Made by a program: the position numbers and the translations under genes
DNA from: Tenacibaculum sp. MAR_2010_89
GTDB lineage: Bacteria > Bacteroidota > Bacteroidia > Flavobacteriales > Flavobacteriaceae
Reading direction: 5' to 3'
Assembly: GCF_900105985.1 (NCBI RefSeq)
Contig: NZ_FNUB01000003.1
Span: 1 to 5,282, forward strand
DNA: 5,282 nucleotides
Notes under the pieces: model-generated
What the model saw: only the letters and a program-made list of their open reading frames with translations
What the model was told of the DNA's origin: nothing
Database searches by the model: none
Shown here: positions 1 through 5,282 of the stretch, piece after piece
Layout of the letters: each line of letters starts with the position of its first letter
Position numbering within the stretch: the first letter of the stretch is position 1

Positions 1-981
1 TATACATCAGTATCAGCAATACCAGTAGTAGAATATAGTGTAACAGGTATTAACGGAACAGTTTTCGCGACGGTAACTCAAACAGCCCCTGCAGCAAATC
101 CAGAAGTATTTACAGGATTAGGAACAGGAAGTTATGAGGTTGTAATTTACAATCCAGTAACCGGGTGTAGATTATCAACAGTTCATCAGGTAGCTGCAGC
201 ACCAGTGTTTAATTTAGATATTAATAAGACCAGTGATGTAGTTTGTTTTGGAACATCAACAGGAGAGTTAACATTTGATTTCAGTAGTGGAAGTCCATAT
301 ACAGGTCTTTACAACTATCAATTAATGAATACCAACGGAACACCAGCTACAGGAGATGATACGACAGTAGGAGCAGCAGTAGTAGGTGTAACAGGAGGAG
401 TATTACAAACTGTAGGAAGTTTAGCAGTAGGAGAATACTATGTAGTAGTAACTATGACAGCAAGTCCATTCTGTCCAGTAACATCCGCAGTTGTATCTAT
501 AGCTCAGCCAACAGCAGGATTAGGAATTACAGCAGTACCAGTAGCGGTAAGTTGTAATGGAGGAAATGACGGAAGCATTACAGCAACAGCTACTAACGGA
601 TGGGGTGGTTATCAATATAGTTTAACGCCAGTAACAGGAACATCACCAGCGGTTGCATTAGGAAATAGTAATGTATTTAGTAATTTAGAATCAGGAAGTT
701 ATACAGTAACAGTACGAGATGCTAACGGATGTGAGGTTTCAACAACAGAAACGGTTGTAAATCCAGTAGCCGTAAGTTTTGGATTAACCAAAGATGATAG
801 TGCATGTAACTCAAGTACAGGAGGAAGTATCACAGCAACTCCAGCAGGTGGAACAGGAACTTATACATTTGTATTAACAAATACAACTACAAGTACAGTA
901 GTTCGTACCGAAACAGGAACAGGAGCGTTTTACATTTACCAATGTAGCAGCAGGATCTTATTCTGTAACAGTATCAGATAG
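1..981 (+). CDS. 5'-open fragment of the repeat adhesin, ending at a frameshift-induced stop
   Basis: This frame is open from the first base, so the true start lies upstream. The GTG at 205 is only an internal Val codon with no ribosome binding site. Codons 1-310 (to about 930) match copies 2 and 3 almost residue for residue and cover the end of module 1, all of modules 2 and 3 and most of module 4. An extra T in the run at 928-931 (TTTT here, TTT at 2829-2831 and 4728-4730) then shifts the frame. The last 17 residues or so are out-of-frame sequence ending at TAG 979-981, and should not be treated as the natural C-terminus. The fragment is probably an artefact of the indel and belongs to the same gene as the frame starting at 1392. 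Confidence 0.8.
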   Translation, partial: YTSVSAIPVVEYSVTGINGTVFATVTQTAPAANPEVFTGLGTGSYEVVIYNPVTGCRLSTVHQVAAAPVFNLDINKTSDVVCFGTSTGELTFDFSSGSPYTGLYNYQLMNTNGTPATGDDTTVGAAVVGVTGGVLQTVGSLAVGEYYVVVTMTASPFCPVTSAVVSIAQPTAGLGITAVPVAVSCNGGNDGSITATATNGWGGYQYSLTPVTGTSPAVALGNSNVFSNLESGSYTVTVRDANGCEVSTTETVVNPVAVSFGLTKDDSACNSSTGGSITATPAGGTGTYTFVLTNTTTSTVVRTETGTGAFYIYQCSSRILFCNSIR

Positions 982-3900
982 TAATAGTTGTAGTGCATCA
1001 GCACAAGCGATAACGATGTTACCAAGTTTAGCGTTTACAGTAAACTCAAACAAAGAATATAGATTGTAGTGCAAGTCCAGCAGGAGTTGTAGCATTAAAT
1101 ATCACTTCAGGATCAGGAACGTATGAATATGCAGTAACAAATTCAGGAGGAACGGTAGTTGCTCAAAACAAGTACAGGAGGAACGACAGTAAACTTCTCA
1201 GCAGCTACAGCAGATACCTATACAGTAGAGGTGTTTGATATGGGAGCTACTCCAACATGTTCAAGTACCACCACGATAGTAATTTTACCAGCGATAGAGC
1301 CAAACTTTAGTGCGGTTGCGAGTGTAAATGGGATTTGTAATGGAACAAGTACAGGAGAGATTCAGTTAACAGAGGTAAATAATAGTATTAACCATTAACA
1401 TATAGTATAGCACCAGTAGCCGGAACATTTACTGCCGGAACATTAACTTATACGGGCTTACCAGCAGGAAGTTATGTAATTACAGGAACTGGAACTAACG
1501 GATGTATTTCTACACAGAATGTAACTATTACGGAAAACAATGCAGTAGATGTAAGTGGAGCAGTAGCAGTTGTAGAGTTTGGTTGTACAACAGGAAACAC
1601 TACAAACAATGCAACGGTAACGGTAACACCAGGATCAATCACCGGAGGAACAGGAACCTTTGTACGTTATGTATTTGTATATACCCCAGTAAGTGGTACA
1701 CCAGTAACACAAGATAGTTCAAGTGCAAGTTTCACAGCAACGAATGAATCTGGCGGAACAGTAAGTGTAACAGCTTATGATGATAAAGGATGTTCAGGAG
1801 TAACCAATGCAACAATAGCAGCATTTAACGGAATGACCAATGCTACTATCACAGTAGATAAAGCAATAGATTGTGCTTCCGGAGAGAACATTACAGTAGG
1901 CTATACATCAGTATCAGCAATACCAGCAGTAGAATATAGTGTAACAGGTATTAACGGAACGGTTTTCGCGACGGTAACTCAAACAGCCCCTGCAGCAAAT
2001 CCAGAAGTATTTACAGGATTAGGAACAGGAAGTTATGAGGTTGTAATTTACAATCCAGTAACCGGGTGTAGATTATCAACAGTTCATCAGGTAGCTGCAG
2101 CACCAGTGTTTAATTTAGATATTAATAAGACCAGTGATGTAGTTTGTTTTGGAACATCAACAGGAGAGTTAACATTTGATTTCAGTAGTGGAAGTCCATA
2201 TACAGGTCTTTACAACTATCAATTAATGAATACCAACGGAACACCAGCTACAGGAGATGATACGACAGTAGGGGCAGCAGTAGTAGGTGTAACAGGAGGC
2301 GTATTACAAACTGTAGGAAGTTTAGCAGTAGGAGAATACTATGTAGTAGCAACTATGACAGCAAGTCCATTCTGTCCAGTAACATCCGCAGTTGTATCTA
2401 TAGCTCAACCAACAGCAGGATTAGGAATCACAGCAGTACCAGTAGCAGTAAGTTGTAATGGAGGAAATGACGGAAGCATTACAGCAACAGCTACTAACGG
2501 ATGGGGTGGTTATCAATATAGTTTAACGCCAGTAACAGGAACATCACCAGCGGTTGCATTAGGAAATAGTAATGTATTTAGTAATTTAGAATCAGGAAGC
2601 TATACAGTAACAGTACGAGATGCTAACGGATGTGAGGTTTCAACAACAGAAACGGTTGTAAATCCAGTAGCCGTAAGTTTTGGATTAACCAAAGATGATA
2701 GTGCATGTAGTGGAAGTACAGGAGGAAGTATCACAGCAACGCCAGCAGGAGGAACAGGAACTTATACATTTGTATTAACAAATACAACTACAAGTACAGT
2801 AGTTCGTACCGAAACAGGAACAGGAGCGTTTACATTTACCAATGTAGCAGCAGGATCTTATTCTGTAACAGTATCAGATAGTAATAGTTGTAGTGCATCA
2901 GCACAAGCGATAACGATGTTACCAAGTTTAGCGTTTACAGTAACTCAAACAAAGAATATAGATTGTAGTGCAAGTCCAGCTGGAGTTGTAGCATTAAATA
3001 TCACTTCAGGATCCGGAACGTATGAATATGCAGTAACAAATTCAGGAGGAACGGTAGTTGCTCAAACAAGTACAGGAGGAACGACAGTAAACTTCTCAGC
3101 AGCTACAGCAGATACCTATACAGTAGAGGTGTTTGATATGGGAGCTACTCCAACATGTTCAAGTACCACCACGATAGTAATTTTACCAGCGATAGAGCCA
3201 AACTTTAGTGCGGTTGCGAGTGTAAATGGGATTTGTAATGGAACAAGTACAGGAGAGATTCAGTTAACAGAGGTAAATAATAGTATTAACCCATTAACAT
3301 ATAGTATAGCACCAGTAGCCGGAACATTTACTGCCGGAACATTAACTTATACGGGCTTACCAGCAGGTAGTTATGTAATTACAGGAACTGGAACTAACGG
3401 ATGTATTTCTACACAGAATGTAACTATTACGGAAAACAATGCAGTAGATGTAAGTGGGGCAGTAGCAGTTGTAGAGTTTGGTTGTACAACAGGAAACACT
3501 ACAAACAATGCAACGGTAACGGTAACACCAGGATCAATCACCGGAGGAACAGGAACCTTTGTACGTTATGTATTTGTATATACCCCAGTAAGTGGTACAC
3601 CAGTAACACAAGATAGTTCAAGTGCAAGTTTCACAGCAACGAATGAATCTGGCGGAACAGTAAGTGTAACAGCTTATGATGATAAAGGATGTTCAGGAGT
3701 AACCAATGCAACAATAGCAGCATTTAACGGAATGACCAATGCTACTATCACAGTAGATAAAGCAATAGATTGTGCTTCCGGAGAGAACATTACAGTAGGC
3801 TATACATCAGTATCAGCAATACCAGTAGTAGAATATAGTGTAACAGGTATTAACGGAACAGTTTTCGCGACGGTAACTCAAACAGCCCCTGCAGCAAATC

Positions 3901-5282
3901 CAGAAGTATTTACAGGATTAGGAACAGGAAGTTATGAGGTTGTAATTTACAATCCAGTAACCGGGTGTAGATTATCAACAGTTCATCAGGTAGCTGCAGC
4001 ACCAGTGTTTAATTTAGATATTAATAAGACCAGTGATGTAGTTTGTTTTGGAACATCAACAGGAGAGTTAACATTTGATTTCAGTAGTGGAAGTCCATAT
4101 ACAGGTCTTTACAACTATCAATTAATGAATACCAACGGAACACCAGCTACAGGAGATGATACGACAGTAGGAGCAGCAGTAGTAGGTGTAACAGGAGGAG
4201 TATTACAAACTGTAGGAAGTTTAGCAGTAGGAGAATACTATGTAGTAGCAACTATGACAGCAAGTCCATTCTGTCCAGTAACCTCTGCCGTTGTATCTAT
4301 AGCTCAACCAACAGCAGGATTAGGAATTACAGCAGTACCAGTAGCGGTAAGTTGTAATGGAGGAAATGACGGAAGCATTACAGCAACAGCTACTAACGGA
4401 TGGGGTGGTTATCAATATAGTTTAACGCCAGTAACAGGAACATCACCAGCGGTTGCATTAGGAAGCAGTAATGTATTTAGTAATTTAGAATCAGGAAGCT
4501 ATACAGTAACAGTACGAGATGCTAACGGATGTGAGGTTTCAACAACAGAAACGGTTGTAAATCCAGTAGCCGTAAGTTTTGGATTAACCAAAGATGATAG
4601 TGCATGTAGTGGAAGTACAGGAGGAAGTATCACAGCAACGCCAGCAGGTGGAACAGGAACTTATACATTTGTATTAACCAATACAACTACAAGTACAGTA
4701 GTTCGTACCGAAACAGGAACAGGAGCCTTTACATTTACCAATGTAGCAGCAGGATCTTATTCTGTAACCGTATCAGATAGTAATAGTTGTAGTGCATCAG
4801 CACAAGCGATAACGATGTTACCAAGTTTAGCGTTTACAGTAACTCAAACAAAGAATATAGATTGTAGTGCAAGTCCAGCTGGAGTTGTAGCATTAAATAT
4901 CAGTTCAGGATCAGGAACGTATGAATATGCAGTAACAAATTCAGGAGGAACGGTAGTTGCCCAAACAAGTACAGGAGGAACTACAGTGAATTTCTCAGCA
5001 GCTACAGCAGATACCTATACAGTAGAGGTGTTTGATATGGGAGCTACTCCAACATGTTCAAGTACCACCACGATAGTAATTTTACCAGCGATAGAGCCAA
5101 ACTTTAGTGCGGTTGCGAGTGTAAATGGGATTTGTAATGGAACAAGTACAGGAGAGGTTCAGTTAACAGAGGTAAATAATAGTATTAACCCATTAACATA
5201 TAGTATAGCACCAGTAGCCGGAACATTTACTGCCGGAACATTAACTTATACGGGCTTACCAGCAGGAAGTTATGTAATTACA
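1..5282 (+). CDS. Giant SprB-repeat-like cell-surface adhesin, internal part (interrupted in copy 1)
   Basis: The whole window reads as the interior of one gene once four single-base indels between 928 and 1394 are allowed for. The product is a string of Ig-like modules ending in motifs such as GSYTVTVRDANGC and starting with motifs such as VSCNGGNDGSI, which match the SprB repeat family as I know it. By hand count each 633-residue unit has 14 Cys, one Trp, one His, about 37 acidic and 9 basic residues, so the protein is strongly acidic, as expected for an extracellular protein. Known relatives are secreted by the type IX system of Bacteroidota and serve in adhesion or gliding; that role is inferred here. 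Signal peptide and sorting domain would lie outside the window. It could instead be another Ig/PKD-like repeat protein of the same phylum. The total number of units is unknown. Confidence 0.75.
928..1394 (+). other. Frame-disrupted segment of copy 1 (four homopolymer indels)
   Basis: Alignment with copies 2 and 3 shows four length changes: TTTT for TTT at 928-931, AAA for AA at 1042-1044, AAAA for AAA at 1165-1168, and CC for CCC at 1392-1393. The adhesin sequence runs through successive frames: first frame to about 930, second to 1043, third to 1164, first to 1393, then third to the window end. Unshifted reading meets stops at TAG 979, TAG 1067, TGA 1236 and TAA 1396. The piece 1168-1393 is open and encodes normal module 5/6 sequence, but its apparent TTG start at 1159 is not a real start. 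With the indels corrected, the segment encodes the end of module 4, module 5 and the start of module 6 with no other damage. Confidence 0.9.
1392..5282 (+). CDS. 3'-open main fragment of the repeat adhesin (end of copy 1, copy 2, partial copy 3)
   Basis: A single frame of about 1297 codons runs without a stop to the last base, so the gene continues beyond the window. It is closed upstream by TAA at 1389-1391, but this is the consequence of the missing C at 1392-1393. In copies 2 and 3 the same place reads straight through as SINPLTYS. The first in-frame ATG is at 1833, inside a module (GMTNAT), and has no convincing ribosome binding site, so any start called here would be artificial. The fragment holds the last part of module 6, module 7, one complete unit of seven modules, and module 1 to most of module 6 of the next unit. 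It is most likely continuous with the fragment beginning at base 1. Confidence 0.85.
1830..2102 (+). repeat. Module 1, Ig-like SprB-type domain (91 residues)
   Basis: It spans the unit boundary used here (GMTNAT to VAAA). It opens with the Cys motif AIDCASGEN and closes with GSYEVVIYNPVTGC; the two Cys are 65 residues apart. Full equivalents are the truncated 1-201 in copy 1 and 3729-4001 at the copy 2/3 junction. Confidence 0.7.
2103..2411 (+). repeat. Module 2, Ig-like domain, longest of the set (103 residues)
   Basis: The entry motif is VVCFGTSTGEL and the exit is GEYYVVATMTASPFC, with Cys 76 residues apart, the widest spacing in the unit. The extra length is a Gly/Thr/Val-rich stretch (TGDDTTVGAAVVGVTGG) between the middle strands. 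The exit lacks the usual D-x-x-G before Cys. Confidence 0.65.
2412..2666 (+). repeat. Module 3, closest match to the SprB repeat consensus (85 residues)
   Basis: It carries the textbook motifs VSCNGGNDGSITATATNG, GGYQYSL, a central F-x-N-L-E-S-G-S-Y and the exit VRDANGC, with Cys 59 residues apart. The only Trp of the unit is here (NGWGGY). This module is the main basis for the family call. In copy 3 an Asn is replaced by Ser (AAT to AGC). Confidence 0.8.
2667..2924 (+). repeat. Module 4, SprB-type domain (86 residues)
   Basis: The entry is DDSACSGSTGGSITATPAGG and the exit is GSYSVTVSDSNSC, with Cys 61 apart. It is similar to module 3 in the GSITATxxxG and YT(F/Y) strands. In copy 1 this module holds the first frame-breaking insertion, near its end. 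Confidence 0.75.
2925..3188 (+). repeat. Module 5, Ig-like domain (88 residues)
   Basis: The entry is KNIDCSASPAGVVAL, the middle is GTYEYAVTNSGG, and the exit is DTYTVEVFDMGATPTC; Cys are 64 apart. The exit loop has a short insertion (MGATPT) before the second Cys. Its copy 1 counterpart contains two of the four indels. Confidence 0.68.
3189..3431 (+). repeat. Module 6, SprB-type domain, shortest (81 residues)
   Basis: The entry is NGICNGTSTGEIQL and the exit is GSYVITGTGTNGC, with Cys 56 apart, the closest spacing. It lacks the polar insertion seen in other modules between the middle strands. Copy 1 lost one C here (1392-1393), and copy 3 is cut shortly before its second Cys. Confidence 0.7.
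3432..3728 (+). repeat. Module 7, divergent Ig-like domain (99 residues)
   Basis: The entry is VVEFGCTTGNTTNNATVTV and the exit is TVSVTAYDDKGC, with Cys 69 apart. It lacks the G-S-Y signature near the exit (GGTVSVTAYD instead), so it is the least typical member. It is identical at the protein level in copies 1 and 2, with only one silent change. Confidence 0.65.
3801..5282 (+). repeat. Long tandem unit, copy 3 (first 1482 bp, cut by window end)
   Basis: It aligns to copy 2 without any indel for 494 codons. I count about 22 changed codons, of which about 18 are silent and four conservative (Val/Ala, Asn/Ser, Thr/Ser, Ile/Val). Silent changes come in small clusters, at 4281-4289 and around 4981-4993. 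Confidence 0.96.

Larger units (their letters stand above)
1..1901 (+). repeat. Long tandem unit, copy 1 (1901 bp, net +2 indels)
   Basis: The copy starts at the arbitrary phase TATACATCAG given by the window edge. It has about 19 substitutions and four 1-bp indels relative to copy 2. It is identical to copy 3 over the first 448 bases, and identical to copy 2 over the last ~340 bases (1560-1901). It alone carries AAC TCA (Asn-Ser) at 808-813 where both others have AGT GGA (Ser-Gly). Confidence 0.95.
1902..3800 (+). repeat. Long tandem unit, copy 2 (1899 bp, complete and in frame)
   Basis: This is the only complete, undamaged unit: 633 codons, no stop, seven modules. Private differences include GCA for GTA at 1927-1929 (Val to Ala) and several silent changes (for example GGG and GGC for GGA). 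It is the best reference for the consensus and for reconstructing copy 1. Confidence 0.97.

Noticed and set aside
205..207. GTG as a start of a 258-codon gene
   Set aside because: The frame is open upstream to base 1 with matching adhesin sequence, and no Shine-Dalgarno-like site precedes it.
391..400. AGGAGG-like strings resembling ribosome binding sites (also near 1176 and elsewhere)
   Set aside because: They are Gly-Gly codons (GGA GG) in frame within modules and are not followed by a plausible start of a separate gene.
928..931. Programmed frameshift or phase-variation tract
   Set aside because: The run is only TTTT, with no slippery heptamer or long homopolymer. Three further unrelated indels follow, and the other copies lack them all.
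1502..1717. 71-codon open frame (MYFYTECNYYGKQ...) in the second + frame
   Set aside because: It overlaps the continuous adhesin frame, is full of Cys/Tyr/Arg unlike any known domain, and recurs only because the repeat recurs. It is an out-of-frame shadow.
3401..3616. The same 71-codon frame in copy 2
   Set aside because: It is the shadow of modules 6/7 one unit later. Its conservation follows from the DNA repeat and not from selection on that frame.
1..5282. CRISPR array or mobile element as the source of the direct repeats
   Set aside because: The repeat period is 1899 bp and fully coding, with no short repeat/spacer pattern, transposase or inverted terminal repeats seen.
1..5282. Genes on the - strand or structured RNA
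   Set aside because: No - strand coding region or tRNA/rRNA-like segment was recognised, and the codon-position bias of differences supports + strand coding throughout.

Overview
The window lies entirely inside one very large, highly repetitive surface-protein gene on the + strand. Neither end of the gene is present: there is no start codon with an upstream signal, no signal peptide, no C-terminal sorting domain and no terminator. The encoded protein is a chain of Ig-like beta-sandwich modules rich in Thr, Val, Gly, Ser and Ala that resemble the SprB repeat family (motif CNGGNDGSI ... GSYTVTVRDANGC). Such proteins are typical of Bacteroidota, especially Flavobacteriia, where they are exported by the type IX secretion system and act as cell-surface or gliding adhesins. 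The AT-leaning codon use (gta, aca, gga, tta) fits that group. Genus and gene name cannot be read from this sequence.

Layout: the DNA is a head-to-tail array of a long unit of 1899 bp (633 codons). Copy 1 occupies 1-1901, copy 2 occupies 1902-3800, and copy 3 occupies 3801-5282 and is cut by the window end. The copies are about 98-99% identical. Each unit encodes seven different modules of roughly 80-105 residues, each with exactly two cysteines. The repeat is therefore higher-order: neighbouring modules differ strongly, while modules one unit apart are nearly identical.

Reading frame: copies 2 and 3, plus the tail of copy 1, form one uninterrupted frame from 1392 to 5282. Copy 1 is in frame from 1 to about 930, then carries four single-base homopolymer-length changes (+1 in 928-931, +1 in 1042-1044, +1 in 1165-1168, -1 in 1392-1393). 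These are absent from the other copies and split the gene into fragments. Their net +2 explains exactly why copy 1 is 1901 rather than 1899 bp. Nearly all substitutions between copies are silent or conservative, so the four indels look more like base-calling or repeat-assembly errors than true decay, although a real pseudogene cannot be excluded from the sequence alone.

I saw no second gene, RNA gene, mobile element, CRISPR array or regulatory site on either strand. No stretch over 300 bases lies outside the repeat array.
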